Shown here piece after piece: positions 44,702 through 53,571 of a stretch of 64,000 nt of DNA (positions are counted from its first letter, which is position 1; every line of letters starts with the position of its first letter). The notes under the pieces were generated by a model. It did not search any database and had not been told where the DNA came from. It saw only the letters and a list, made by a program, of their open reading frames with translations. Location: positions 868,001 through 932,000 of the forward strand of contig NZ_QTJV01000001.1 in NCBI RefSeq assembly GCF_003412465.1, written 5' to 3'. Position numbers and translations under genes: made by a program. Source of the stretch: Chitinophaga silvisoli (lineage in GTDB: Bacteria; Bacteroidota; Bacteroidia; Chitinophagales; Chitinophagaceae).

Positions 44702-45712
44702 ATGCAATTGACACTACATCCTTTCGAATTAAAGTTCAGATATACATTCACGATTTCGCGCAAGTCCAAAGATGTACAACCCTTACTGGTCGTAGCACTT
44801 GAACAGGATGGTTTTAGTGGTCTGGGGGAAACTGCTGATAATGCCTATTATCACATCACCGTACCCAAACTCATGGAAGATATCAACGCTCACCGTGCCC
44901 TTATAGAAAACTATCATCTCACTACTCCTGAAGCATTCTGGGAAACTATGTATCCACTGCTGAAAGATAATCTCTTTGCACTCTGTGCACTGGACCTGGC
45001 AGCACATGACCTGTATGCTAAAATGCAGGGGAAGAAGCTGTATGAAGTGTGGGGACTGGACATTTCTCATAACCCAATGACGGATTATACAATCGGGATC
45101 GATACGGTGGAGAACATGGTGAAGAAGCTGGAAGAATTTCCCTGGCCGATCTATAAGATCAAGCTGGGTACAAAGGATGACATTGCTATCATAAAAGAAT
45201 TACGCAGGCATACAAATGCCACCTTCAGGGTCGATGCAAACTGTGCCTGGGGAGTGGAAGAAACCTTGCGAAACGCAGCTGCCTTCGCGGAACTGGGCGT
45301 AGAGTTTATAGAACAACCCATGCCTGCTGAAAACAGGGAAGGGATGAAAGAGGTGTTTGCAAAATCCGCATTGCCACTGATTGCTGATGAAAGCTGTATT
45401 ACCGAATCGGATGTAGCCGCCTGCAAAGGCCTGTTTCATGGCATCAATATTAAGCTTACCAAGTGCGGGGGCATCACGCCTGCCCGCAGGATGATCGCTG
45501 AAGCAAGGCAACTGGGATTGAAATTGATGACGGGGAGCATGAATGAAAGTACAGTAGGTACATCGGCAGTAGCTCACCTGTTGCCTTACCTGGATTATGT
45601 GGATATGGATGGTCCCTTGTTACTGGCGGAAGATGTGGCGGATGGCGTAAAGATCGTAGATGGGAAAATCTACTATGCCGACAGGCCCGGTACAGGTGCA
45701 ATCCTGAAATAA
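44702..45712 (+). CDS. Dipeptide epimerase (L-Ala-D/L-Glu epimerase type, enolase superfamily)
   Basis: A 336-residue mandelate racemase/muconate lactonizing-fold enzyme. Catalytic lysines are near residues 152-154 (IYKIKLG) and 251 (INIKLTKCGG); metal ligands are Asp178 (FRVDANCAW), Glu204 (EFIEQPMP) and Asp229 (LIADESC). A DxD motif at 301-303 (YVDMDGPLL) is the feature that binds the dipeptide amino group in L-Ala-D/L-Glu epimerases, favouring that function over lactone chemistry. Such enzymes recycle murein peptides or process other dipeptides. The next gene starts six bases downstream. Confidence 0.88.
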   Translation: MQLTLHPFELKFRYTFTISRKSKDVQPLLVVALEQDGFSGLGETADNAYYHITVPKLMEDINAHRALIENYHLTTPEAFWETMYPLLKDNLFALCALDLAAHDLYAKMQGKKLYEVWGLDISHNPMTDYTIGIDTVENMVKKLEEFPWPIYKIKLGTKDDIAIIKELRRHTNATFRVDANCAWGVEETLRNAAAFAELGVEFIEQPMPAENREGMKEVFAKSALPLIADESCITESDVAACKGLFHGINIKLTKCGGITPARRMIAEARQLGLKLMTGSMNESTVGTSAVAHLLPYLDYVDMDGPLLLAEDVADGVKIVDGKIYYADRPGTGAILK

Positions 45713-45718
45713 AACGTT

Positions 45719-46951
45719 ATGAAATATACAGTAACCCTTGTTCTGTTGCTGTGCTGCTCCATCCTTTTGCAGGCACAGCAGATAGCCCGTTTTACAGTAA
45801 AAGCAGGAGCTTATCCCTGCGCGGATTTACCCCTTCATTGTGCTTTCGATACTTTGGTAGATGCAGAGGAATTACAGCTGGTAGAGCTGAAGGGAAATGA
45901 ACGCATTCAAAGGCCATTTCAGCTCGAACCCGGGAATATCTGGATACTGCTGGAAGGGAATACCCGGGCAGGAGAAACAAGGGTATTTGAGCTGGAAGAG
46001 AAGGCACGCCAGCCAAAATTGACAATAAATGCCATGTGGGTGATGCCTGATAGCACAGATGGATTGATTATCACCGATTTTGGCAAAGCCCGTTTAAAAT
46101 ACCATGCGTCAGTGATGAAAGCACCTCCGGGTGTAGATAGTATTTATCAGCGCAGTGGATTTATCCACCCTTTATATGCCCCTAACGGGCAGGTGCTGAC
46201 CAATATTCAGCCGAAAGATCATTATCATCATTACGGCATCTGGAACCCCTGGACACATACGAAAACCGGGGGGAAAGAAGTAGACTTCTGGAATCTGCAG
46301 AAAAGGGAAGGTCGCGTGGAATTCGTAAGTTTTGTAAGTAAAACCATGGGCAATGTATATGGTGGTTTCAAGGCTTTACAGGCCCATATAGCAGGGTCGG
46401 ACAAGGTCATGGATGAACTGCTGGATGTAAAAGTATATCACAGCGGTTCAGATACTACCCGCTATACATGGGACTATACTTCTACCCTGAACTGTGCCAC
46501 CCCTGATGGCATCACAATGCTGCAATACAGGTATGGCGGCGGATTTGGTTTACGTGCTACTGCGGAATGGAAGGGTGATAACACCACATTGATCACCGAT
46601 GCCGGTACCACCCGGAATAATACAGACAGTACCCGTGCCCGCTGGGTAAAGATTACGGGCAATACAGCCAAAGGCCGTTCTGGCATGTTAATCCTCTGTG
46701 CACCTGACAATTTTGACGCACCGCAACCTTTGCGTATTTGGGACGATAAAGCAGAACATGGAGAACTGATGTTGAATTATAGTCCGACGAAGATGAAGGA
46801 ATGGCGATTAAATTACGGCAGGGAATACAGGCAACGTTATCGTGTAGTGGTGTTTGATAATGATCTGTCAGTTGCAGAAGCAGAAGCTGCGTGGCAGGCA
46901 TATGCGCATCCGCCCGGGATTACCTGCGTCTTACTTCCCGGTAAGCAATAA
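45719..46951 (+). CDS. Exported PmoA/DUF6807-family protein
   Basis: A 410-residue protein with a signal peptide (about 1-19, LLLCCSILLQAQ). The core motif IQPKDHYHHYGIWNPWTHTKTGGKEVDFWNLQKREG is the histidine-rich signature of the PmoA/DUF6807 family, and VWITGNTAKG... GMLILCAPDNFDAPQPLRIW follows. These are usually secreted or periplasmic proteins near glycan or uronate genes, not methane oxygenases despite the family name; activity is poorly known. It is six bases from the epimerase gene, so the two are likely co-expressed. Its 3' end overlaps the convergent small gene by 32 bases. Confidence 0.83.
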   Translation: MKYTVTLVLLLCCSILLQAQQIARFTVKAGAYPCADLPLHCAFDTLVDAEELQLVELKGNERIQRPFQLEPGNIWILLEGNTRAGETRVFELEEKARQPKLTINAMWVMPDSTDGLIITDFGKARLKYHASVMKAPPGVDSIYQRSGFIHPLYAPNGQVLTNIQPKDHYHHYGIWNPWTHTKTGGKEVDFWNLQKREGRVEFVSFVSKTMGNVYGGFKALQAHIAGSDKVMDELLDVKVYHSGSDTTRYTWDYTSTLNCATPDGITMLQYRYGGGFGLRATAEWKGDNTTLITDAGTTRNNTDSTRARWVKITGNTAKGRSGMLILCAPDNFDAPQPLRIWDDKAEHGELMLNYSPTKMKEWRLNYGREYRQRYRVVVFDNDLSVAEAEAAWQAYAHPPGITCVLLPGKQ

Positions 46952-47192
46952 TAGCGTTAAAGAGGCCCACAAAACCCATGAGCAGCAGGATGACGATGAG
47001 GCCCCACTGACCGGTAGCCCGGTATATGAATCGTTCTATCCTGGAAAGCTGGTTAAAGCTCCCTGCATCGAAATTATGGTAAAACTGCATGTACCGCAAG
47101 AAAGCAAAACCAAATCCAACGAGGGTAAGGAGGGTCGTCCAGACGACAGTGGTCCAGGTGGAGACATCTTCATCATGACGTTTTGTAGACAT
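46920..47192 (-). CDS. Small two-helix membrane protein
   Basis: A 90-residue protein if the start is the ATG at 47192 (MSTKRHDEDV); an ATG at 47207 adds five residues. It has two hydrophobic segments (WTTVVWTTLLTLVGFGFAFLRY and GLIVILLLMGFVGLFNAII) joined by a charged loop, and ends in basic residues (YREVRRR). No family recognised. It is real by composition, and its tail-to-tail overlap with the DUF6807 gene (46920-46951) is a compact convergent arrangement. Confidence 0.6.
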   Translation of the reverse strand: MSTKRHDEDVSTWTTVVWTTLLTLVGFGFAFLRYMQFYHNFDAGSFNQLSRIERFIYRATGQWGLIVILLLMGFVGLFNAIIAYREVRRR

Positions 47193-47207
47193 GATAGTAA
47201 TATACAT

Positions 47208-47243
47208 AAAAAAAGCTTTTGCCGGAAGACAAAAGCTTTTTTA
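47208..47243 (-). terminator. Terminator of the peroxiredoxin-like gene
   Basis: A stem of about 14 bases (AAAAAGCTTTTG with CAAAAGCTTTTTT) with runs on both sides lies 21 bases beyond the peroxiredoxin-like stop in the minus direction. Confidence 0.88.
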
Positions 47244-47264
47244 ACTGTTCTAATATCTAAGATT

Positions 47265-47912
47265 TTAAATTGCGATAGCGTGTTCCTGTTCCTGGCTGGC
47301 TGCTTCCAAAGCTTCCAGTAAGGCTTCTTTTGCAAACGGCTGGTCAAACCACTTATCTACACTGGCATACACAATCTTCAGAGAAGGGGTAAGTACGTAG
47401 ATACCCGGAACCGGTACGTCTGCTTCAATGCCTGCTACTCTGTCCCAGATAGGATCGGTGCTAGCATACAAACCTGCTTTCTTTGCAATACCATTGTACT
47501 GGTCAAAGATGGTAGCAAATGGCAGCTGGTATTGCGCGGTTGCGTTTTCGAAAGTTTGTTTATCATCAGTAGTTGCTACCAGCAGCTGACCACCCAGTAC
47601 ACGGATATCAGCATATACTTCCTGCAGTTTTTCCAGCAGGGTATTACCATAATTATTCCAGTGAATAGAGTGAAACGCCAGTACCAGCGGACGGTCTATC
47701 ACCTGTGTAACAGGCAGGGAACCATTCAGTGTTTTGAGCGTATCAGAAGTAGCAATGATGTTCTTTTTATGTATATGGAAGGTAGGTAAATGCTCACCTG
47801 CCTGTAATGGATTGATCGGTGTTCTGTCCTGACTTCTTTTAGGAAAAAATTCAACTTCAAATTCAGGAGCGATATCAGCGTATCTATATAAATTATTATT
47901 GTTAGTGGCCAT
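47265..47912 (-). CDS. Peroxiredoxin/AhpC-TSA-fold protein without cysteine
   Basis: I start at the ATG at 47912 (MATNNNNLYRYADIAPEF), giving 215 residues; an upstream in-frame start would add 40 residues that look non-coding. The fold is thioredoxin-like: PLVLAFHSIHWNNYGNTLLEKLQEVYADIRVLGGQLLVATTD and LPFATIFDQYNGIAKKAGLY. The position where peroxiredoxins have their peroxidatic cysteine reads IHWNNYG, and the whole protein has no cysteine at all, so it cannot use thiol peroxidase chemistry. It may be a regulator, chaperone or binding protein. It stands alone with its own terminator. Confidence 0.8.
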   Translation of the reverse strand: MATNNNNLYRYADIAPEFEVEFFPKRSQDRTPINPLQAGEHLPTFHIHKKNIIATSDTLKTLNGSLPVTQVIDRPLVLAFHSIHWNNYGNTLLEKLQEVYADIRVLGGQLLVATTDDKQTFENATAQYQLPFATIFDQYNGIAKKAGLYASTDPIWDRVAGIEADVPVPGIYVLTPSLKIVYASVDKWFDQPFAKEALLEALEAASQEQEHAIAI

Positions 47913-48165
47913 GGTAGTAAGGTTGATTTGATTTGTTAATGGTAGTTCGATTTTTAAGAAACGGAATAAAAGGCTAGGGTCACATGCACATACAACAGCA
48001 GGCACCTGGGGTTGTAGAACAAAATTGGCCATTGAATTTTTCTGATGTTGTCTTGTTAGGCATGTGATAAATTTTTAGATGATTGCCTGTTATTAACAAC
48101 ACAAAGATAAGGGAATTATTATTACTCTACCAACTTTGTAGGGTAATATTTTTTAAGATTGATTA

Positions 48166-49500
48166 TCAGTTGCTTAAGTTGGATATTTCCAGGGGGAGGG
48201 GCATCGGAGCCCGGTTTTTCCGGATATTATCCACGTCAGTTTTCCATTCCGGGCCAAATAAACGGTTCATTTTTGCATCTATTTCATGGACGATACTGGT
48301 CTGCTTATTGGAGAAGGCATAATTATAGTAATCCCGGAGGATATAGATATAGATAGAGGCGCTGACTTCGTCATCGGATAAACTGAGACCTGCTTTATAT
48401 CCTTTTTCAAGTACATCGTAATAGCGGCCTGCATCTTTTCGTCTGCACAATTCTGCTGCCTGGTACCATGCATTCAGCGCTGCGGTCTGCATGTGTTGTT
48501 GTTCTGCAAATTCGGCCTGTTGTATATAGAGAGGAATGGCTTCGGAGAATCGTCTTCGGATCTGTGCATAGGCTGCCTGGTAGCCGTAGAACTGTATGAC
48601 CAGTGGCAGGCAGGCGGGATCATTCTGTGTCATTCCTTGTTTGGCAATGCGTAAACCTCTTTCTAATAATTGTGGGATCTGTGGTTCACGTTTATAATGA
48701 AAGAGCAGGCCTGCGTACATAATATGCGCGGTGGCAAAGAGGCCTTTGTTGCCGCTTCGTTGTGTACAGTCTAATGCCTGCTGGCCCCATCTGTGTAAGC
48801 GTTTCAGGTCTTTGTCCTTTAATGCATTCCCCATTTCAAACACACATTTCCGCAGCATGATTTCGGGATTGTTTGGATCGCCTTGTCCTGCCAGTTTCTG
48901 GATAGCATCTGATAAATTCATAGGTACATGCAGGTTACAGATCATGCCCGGGAATTGCTTATCTGCAATAGCGAATTGTTCTTTGCCTACATGGTCAATT
49001 AACATGATCTTTACACCTTGAGGCATGCCTTTTTTTAATAAGGTGATGATCCAGTTTTTTAAGTGAAGAGTATTGCTTACTTGTCTTGGAATGAGTGCGA
49101 GCACTAAGTCTTTTGACAAAGCAGTACGAAATGAACCCAGCATAGAAAGAAACGCTTCATCCCGTTGGTGGGTGTCAGTGCTGCGCCATGGCTGTGGATC
49201 CCATTTAAAATCTGCCTGTGCAATAATCTCTTCACTTTTATCATATTCCGCCAGCCAGTCTTTCATTAATGCAGCGCTAAAAGTATCATTGTCTTCGAAA
49301 TCAGTGAGCTGCGTTACAAACACTTCCGGCAATCTTCCGTGTTGTGTCGATTCCAGTTTACAAAAGCCTTCATATACCCGCGATTCTTCGGGTTTGATCA
49401 GTACGCGTACAAAATGTAGGTTTGGATTGCCGGATACCTTTTCCATCCAGGCCTGCTGGATTTTCATGACCAGTTGGGCAATCGGATTATGTTCATTCAT
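48166..49500 (-). CDS. TPR-containing protein linked to type VI hcp
   Basis: A 444-residue protein not assigned to a named family. The first 190 residues form a mixed domain (HFVRVLIKPEESRVYEGFCKLES, SKDLVLALIPRQV, WIITLLKKGMPQGVKIMLIDHVGKEQ) that resembles a P-loop-like alpha/beta fold but lacks a Walker motif. The rest has helical TPR-type units (AHIMYAGLLFHYKREPQIPQLLERGLRIAKQ, FYGYQAAYAQIRRRFSEAIPLYIQQAEFAEQ, ALNAWYQAAELCRRKDAGRYYDVLEKGYKAG). It is downstream of hcp in the same direction (107-base gap), so it is probably co-expressed and could be a chaperone or adaptor for the system. Confidence 0.7.
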   Translation of the reverse strand: MNEHNPIAQLVMKIQQAWMEKVSGNPNLHFVRVLIKPEESRVYEGFCKLESTQHGRLPEVFVTQLTDFEDNDTFSAALMKDWLAEYDKSEEIIAQADFKWDPQPWRSTDTHQRDEAFLSMLGSFRTALSKDLVLALIPRQVSNTLHLKNWIITLLKKGMPQGVKIMLIDHVGKEQFAIADKQFPGMICNLHVPMNLSDAIQKLAGQGDPNNPEIMLRKCVFEMGNALKDKDLKRLHRWGQQALDCTQRSGNKGLFATAHIMYAGLLFHYKREPQIPQLLERGLRIAKQGMTQNDPACLPLVIQFYGYQAAYAQIRRRFSEAIPLYIQQAEFAEQQHMQTAALNAWYQAAELCRRKDAGRYYDVLEKGYKAGLSLSDDEVSASIYIYILRDYYNYAFSNKQTSIVHEIDAKMNRLFGPEWKTDVDNIRKNRAPMPLPLEISNLSN

Positions 49501-49607
49501 GCTACTTTATTGTTTCCCTTTCAACACTCATGGCTGATTCCAAATACCGGAAGCCTGCAGTAGCAGCACATTCAAATGACTTTTGATATAGCTTCATCTC
49601 ATCCACT

Positions 49608-50000
49608 TTAAGCCTGTGGCCATGGATTCTGGAAGGTAGAGCTACCGAGCTGTAGTTCTCTGGCGGAGAGTACAAGTTTTACCTGCATGGGAATTTCACC
49701 ACTGGCTTTGAAGTGCTCAAAATATTCTACACAGTAAGCATCGGTAAATTTAAGCTCTTTCATTTTGGACATAGCATCGCGGCGATAGAAGATAATACTG
49801 CCACTCTTGGTTTGCGTATTAGAGATCATCCAGTCAAACAGATTGGTGTCGCCGTCTGATTCAAGCAATACAGTCAAAGATCCCCCGATAGGGCGGGCGG
49901 CGGGTTTACCATTATGATCTGTGTGTTGGGTAAAAGAATACTGACAGTCCAGTACATTGATTTCTTCTCCGTCTAATCGCATTACTGCTTTGAATGACAT
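49608..50000 (-). CDS. tssD: Type VI secretion tube protein TssD (Hcp)
   Basis: A 130-residue protein that forms hexameric rings of the secretion tube. Recognisable Bacteroidota Hcp features are MSFKAVMRLDGEEINVLDCQYSFTQHTD, GGSLTVLLESDGDTNLFDWM and VKLVLSARELQLG. The start is the ATG at 50000; a TTG at 50024 would extend it with eight residues of unlikely homology. It lies at the head of a leftward unit with the TPR protein, divergent from the clpV operon, with a tandem repeat array between them. Confidence 0.9.
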   Translation of the reverse strand: MSFKAVMRLDGEEINVLDCQYSFTQHTDHNGKPAARPIGGSLTVLLESDGDTNLFDWMISNTQTKSGSIIFYRRDAMSKMKELKFTDAYCVEYFEHFKASGEIPMQVKLVLSARELQLGSSTFQNPWPQA

Positions 50001-50145
50001 ACCTTGAAGGTTTTGTTTTAACAATAAATTTATGGTGCAGCAAATGAATTGGGGTTATATCAATTTCAGATGCCGGATTAACGCTCTAAGTAAATATGGT
50101 CAGCACGAAAATAAATATTCTGGTAGATATTGGGAATTTTTTTTG

Positions 50146-50277
50146 TTCGAATGTTCTTCAAATGCTGCAAGGGGATTGTTCGACTGTTCTTCGACTGTTC
50201 TTCGACTGTTCTTCGACCGTTCTTCGACGCTTCTTCGACCGTTCTTCGACGCTTCTTCGACGCTAGTTCGACGCTTC
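50146..50277. repeat. 11-bp tandem repeat array
   Basis: Nine clean units occupy 50179-50277, consensus TTCGACNGTTC: three identical TTCGACTGTTC units (50179-50211), then TTCGACCGTTC and TTCGACGCTTC alternating, with one TTCGACGCTAG. Three more degenerate units (50146-50178) keep the same 11-base register, so the array spans about 12 units. Each unit holds a TCGA palindrome, and 11 bp is about one helical turn. Confidence 0.9.
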
Positions 50278-50534
50278 TTCGATTAAAATTACTTTTCAAA
50301 TGCGGCTTAATAAAATAAAAAATTAATGCTTATCGTTTAATGATTAATTTTAAAATGATAAATAAATTGAATTTAAATTTACGTTGCATTGTGATTAAAT
50401 CTGATTGAATTGTAGTCGTTTAACTATTACCGTAATGAATATAACTATATGGTAGGTCCTTTTACCGTTCCAACAGTAAACAGGAAAACCTTAATGATTA
50501 ACCGCTTATTAAATAATTTATATACATTTTCGCG

Positions 50535-50542
50535 TATCTTTA
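50535..50542 (+). promoter_or_regulatory. Possible -7 element for clpV (TATCTTTA)
   Basis: One mismatch from TAnnTTTG, 74 bases before the clpV start. No clear -33 match. Low confidence. Confidence 0.3.
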
Positions 50543-50616
50543 CCGCGAAATAATGACCCAAAACAGTATTAACCCTTGATCGGATAATATTTTTAGAAAA
50601 ACCTTAGATCATCCAA

Positions 50617-53055
50617 ATGACCCTGGCTACTTATACAATTCAAGCTCCGGAGGTGCAGGCTGCCATACGTATTGCCCAGGCCCTGGCCAAAGAACATCAG
50701 CATGTGCAATATACTCCTGCACACCTTTTACTGGCATGTTTGCACAAAGAATTGAATCTCACTGCAGCCTTGCAGGCAATGGGGATTGATGTCTATTACC
50801 TCGAAGAATGGGCTGAAGTGAGACTGGACGGATTACCCAAAGGGTCCCGGATTCCGGACGAACCTGAGGCTGATGAGAATGCCGCCAACGTATTGCAGGA
50901 AGCTGATGCTATCAGGCTTGAATACGATATGGATCTGGCAGATGCCTGGTGCCTCCTGGTAGCTATCAGTACCCCCGGTGTAGGTTTTACATTCGAACAA
51001 CTCAAATCATTTCCGGTACAGCGTACACAGCTGCTTACTCATTTCATTAAAGATGTGCCGCAGCCTAACCTGAACGGCATTCCAAAAACAGCTGCTGCCG
51101 GGAAACTGAAATACATTTATCGCCTCACTGATCCACAGTTCCTGCAAATGAAGCATGCGCTTGCAGGCAGGGATGCAGAAGTACGTACCATGCAGGAAAT
51201 CCTTTCCCGTAAAGGCCGTTCCAGCATTCTCCTGATCGGTGAAGGTGGTGTGGGCAAGACTTCTATGGCAGAAGCCCTCGCAAGGGCGATCGTGCAAAAA
51301 CAAGTCCCTGCACAGTTACAGCATACTGATATTTATGCACTCGACTATGGCGCATTCATAGCCGGCGCTGCTTATAAGAACGAACTGGAAGACAGGCTAC
51401 AGCAAATTATCGCTCATTTACAGGAGCGAGGTCGTCATGTATTATTCATTGACAACCTGCATACCTTGCTGGACAAGCAGCCCGGCTCTGCAGGCGGGAT
51501 GGGCAATGTGCTCAAAGCCGCTATCGGAAAGGGTGAAATTATTGTCATTGGTACCTGTACACCTGAGGGTTTCCGCAAAATGATAGAACCGGATAGCCTG
51601 TTGCGTCATTGTTTTGAGACCATGAACTTAGCAGAACCAGATGAATCGCTGGCAGCAAGAATGATCAAAGCAGTCATTCCTGATTATGAAAGTTATTACA
51701 ACCTGACTGTGGATAACGAGGTGATTACTGAAGCGATCCGCCTTTCCCGCCGTTATCTGAAAGAACGTAGCCTGCCGGATAGTGCAATCAATTTGCTGGA
51801 TCGTACCCTGGCTGCCATCCGGACTACAGCGGATACCGGAAAACAGGTAGTGTCCGATTTGCGGAAGCAGTTTGAAGCGATTGAAGAGGACCGTACTGAA
51901 CTTCTCTGGTGGTACCAGCAATGTATGCAGCGACTGAGTGCTTTGCTGACTACAAGACTGCATATTGAACAGGAGGTAACGAAGATTGAAGATGTTGCCA
52001 CTTTAAAGGCCGTTTTAGGCGATATCCTGGCCCAACTCGATACTTATGTCACGGAAGTCCACAATGCGGTTAAAACCGTGGATTTGGCTACCATGATTGC
52101 CGAAAGTACCGGTATTCCACTTGGGAAGATCCAAAGTAGTGAGCGTGAGCGACTTGTGAACATGGATGTAGAATTGCGCAAGCGGGTAGTAGGCCAGGAT
52201 CATGCCCTGAAAACGGTATCCGAGGCGATTCTCGAATCCCGTTCCGGGCTGAGCCGGCCGGGGCAGCCTATCGGCTCTTTCTTCTTCCTTGGCCCTACAG
52301 GCACCGGGAAGACCGAACTGGCCAAATCTTTGGCAAATTTTTTGTTCCAGGATGAGAGAAGCATGATCCGGTTTGATATGTCTGAATTTAAAGAAGAACA
52401 TTCAGCCGCATTGTTGTATGGAGCCCCTCCGGGTTATGTTGGTTACGAAGAAGGTGGTCTGCTGGTTAACAAAATCCGTCAGCAACCCTATGCTGTTGTA
52501 CTGTTTGACGAAATTGAAAAGGCCCACCCTTCTGTATTCGATATATTTTTACAGATCATGGATGAAGGTAAATTGCATGACCGTCTTGGTAAAACAGGCG
52601 ATTTCTCCAATGCCCTTATCCTGTTCACATCCAATATAGGCAGTGAAATCATTGCCAGTTCTTTCCGCCAGGGCATCATCCCTCCATCACAACAACTGAT
52701 GGAAATTATGGCAAAGAATTTCCGACCTGAATTCTTAGGCCGACTGACCGAAATAGTGCCGTTTGGACCCATACAGGCAGAAAATGTAGTAAAGATATTT
52801 GACATCCACTTGCAACACCTGCTGCAATTGCTGAAGCAACAGCAAATTGAACTGGAAGTGTCTGTCGCAGCAAAAGAACAGCTGGCCGCAGAAGGATATT
52901 CCCCACAGTACGGAGCAAGACCGCTGAAAGAAGTGATTCGTGCCAAACTGCGGAAGCCGCTTTCAAAAATGATCATAGAAGGGAGTTTACAACCACACCG
53001 GCAGGTAGCATTGGATGTGGATGGAAATGGTGGATTAGTCTGGGATATTCGTTAA
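50617..53055 (+). CDS. tssH: Type VI secretion ATPase ClpV (TssH)
   Basis: An 812-residue Clp/Hsp100 AAA+ protein that disassembles the contracted sheath for reuse. An N-terminal double Clp-N domain (1-150) is followed by AAA-1 (Walker A GEGGVGKT at 208) and AAA-2 (Walker A GPTGTGKT at 559; Walker B VLFDEIEKAHPSVF), with a C-terminal ClpB-D2 small domain (QYGARPLKEVIRAKLRKPLS). The locus context (tssB and tssC just downstream) marks it as ClpV rather than housekeeping ClpB, and the middle region is shorter than in ClpB. Confidence 0.93.
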   Translation: MTLATYTIQAPEVQAAIRIAQALAKEHQHVQYTPAHLLLACLHKELNLTAALQAMGIDVYYLEEWAEVRLDGLPKGSRIPDEPEADENAANVLQEADAIRLEYDMDLADAWCLLVAISTPGVGFTFEQLKSFPVQRTQLLTHFIKDVPQPNLNGIPKTAAAGKLKYIYRLTDPQFLQMKHALAGRDAEVRTMQEILSRKGRSSILLIGEGGVGKTSMAEALARAIVQKQVPAQLQHTDIYALDYGAFIAGAAYKNELEDRLQQIIAHLQERGRHVLFIDNLHTLLDKQPGSAGGMGNVLKAAIGKGEIIVIGTCTPEGFRKMIEPDSLLRHCFETMNLAEPDESLAARMIKAVIPDYESYYNLTVDNEVITEAIRLSRRYLKERSLPDSAINLLDRTLAAIRTTADTGKQVVSDLRKQFEAIEEDRTELLWWYQQCMQRLSALLTTRLHIEQEVTKIEDVATLKAVLGDILAQLDTYVTEVHNAVKTVDLATMIAESTGIPLGKIQSSERERLVNMDVELRKRVVGQDHALKTVSEAILESRSGLSRPGQPIGSFFFLGPTGTGKTELAKSLANFLFQDERSMIRFDMSEFKEEHSAALLYGAPPGYVGYEEGGLLVNKIRQQPYAVVLFDEIEKAHPSVFDIFLQIMDEGKLHDRLGKTGDFSNALILFTSNIGSEIIASSFRQGIIPPSQQLMEIMAKNFRPEFLGRLTEIVPFGPIQAENVVKIFDIHLQHLLQLLKQQQIELEVSVAAKEQLAAEGYSPQYGARPLKEVIRAKLRKPLSKMIIEGSLQPHRQVALDVDGNGGLVWDIR

Positions 53056-53104
53056 CTTAGAATGTAGAACCATAGCGCATTTATTGTAGTAAAAACCATT
53101 TATT

Positions 53105-53548
53105 ATGAATGATAATTACGGAATTGGCGGCACCGAGGTGAAGCTCGACGCCAATGAGGCCATTGTTGAAATCTCCCACAACCGGACCCTGTTTGCTGAA
53201 AAGTTGACCCAGCAAACCCCTGTTAAACCAGAGATAGTACAGGGATTAACGTCTGTGGAAGATGTGTTTGAGCATTACAAACCCACTGTAAACATGCTCT
53301 TTCATGATGCCGAAGGCCGTACCATACCCGAAAACCTGGAATTTCATAACCTGGGTGATTTTGGCGTGAAAGGTATTACCGCCCAAAGCCAATTCCTGAA
53401 CGATCTCGCTACCGAGAAAGAACAGTATCTCAGGATCATGAAACACCTGAAAACAAACAAGATCCTGAAAGCCGCACTGGCAGACCCTTCCGCCAGAGAA
53501 GCTTTACTCGGTTCTATCAGACAGCTGCTCGCCGATCTGAAAAAGTAG
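53105..53548 (+). CDS. tssB: Type VI secretion sheath small subunit TssB (VipA)
   Basis: A 147-residue protein that pairs with TssC to form the contractile sheath. The pattern FEHYKPTVNMLFHDAEGRTIPENLEFHNLGDFGVKGITAQS and the C-terminal helix LGSIRQLLADLKK match Bacteroidota TssB. It lies 49 bases after clpV and 23 bases before tssC, the usual order. Confidence 0.9.
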   Translation: MNDNYGIGGTEVKLDANEAIVEISHNRTLFAEKLTQQTPVKPEIVQGLTSVEDVFEHYKPTVNMLFHDAEGRTIPENLEFHNLGDFGVKGITAQSQFLNDLATEKEQYLRIMKHLKTNKILKAALADPSAREALLGSIRQLLADLKK

Positions 53549-53571
53549 TTCGTACCATTTAATTCTTACCC

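Larger units (their letters stand above)
50001..50616. other. Divergent intergenic region of the type VI locus
   Basis: This 616-base region separates hcp (leftward) from clpV (rightward). It contains the 11-bp tandem repeat array at 50146-50277 and then an AT-rich stretch. A TATCTTTA at 50535-50542 is a loose -7 element for clpV. Open frames across the array in both strands exist only because the repeat contains no stop codons; I do not call a gene there. Confidence 0.7.

Noticed and set aside
48121..48150. Imperfect hairpin followed by a T run near the end of the TPR gene region
   Set aside because: The T run is on the plus strand, but no plus-strand gene ends there; the neighbouring genes run leftward, so a terminator role is not supported.
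50032..50318. Open reading frames through the 11-bp repeat on both strands, giving an 11-residue periodic peptide
   Set aside because: The frames are open only because the 11-bp unit contains no stop codon in any frame; the peptide periodicity follows from the DNA repeat, and no start signal or family similarity is evident.
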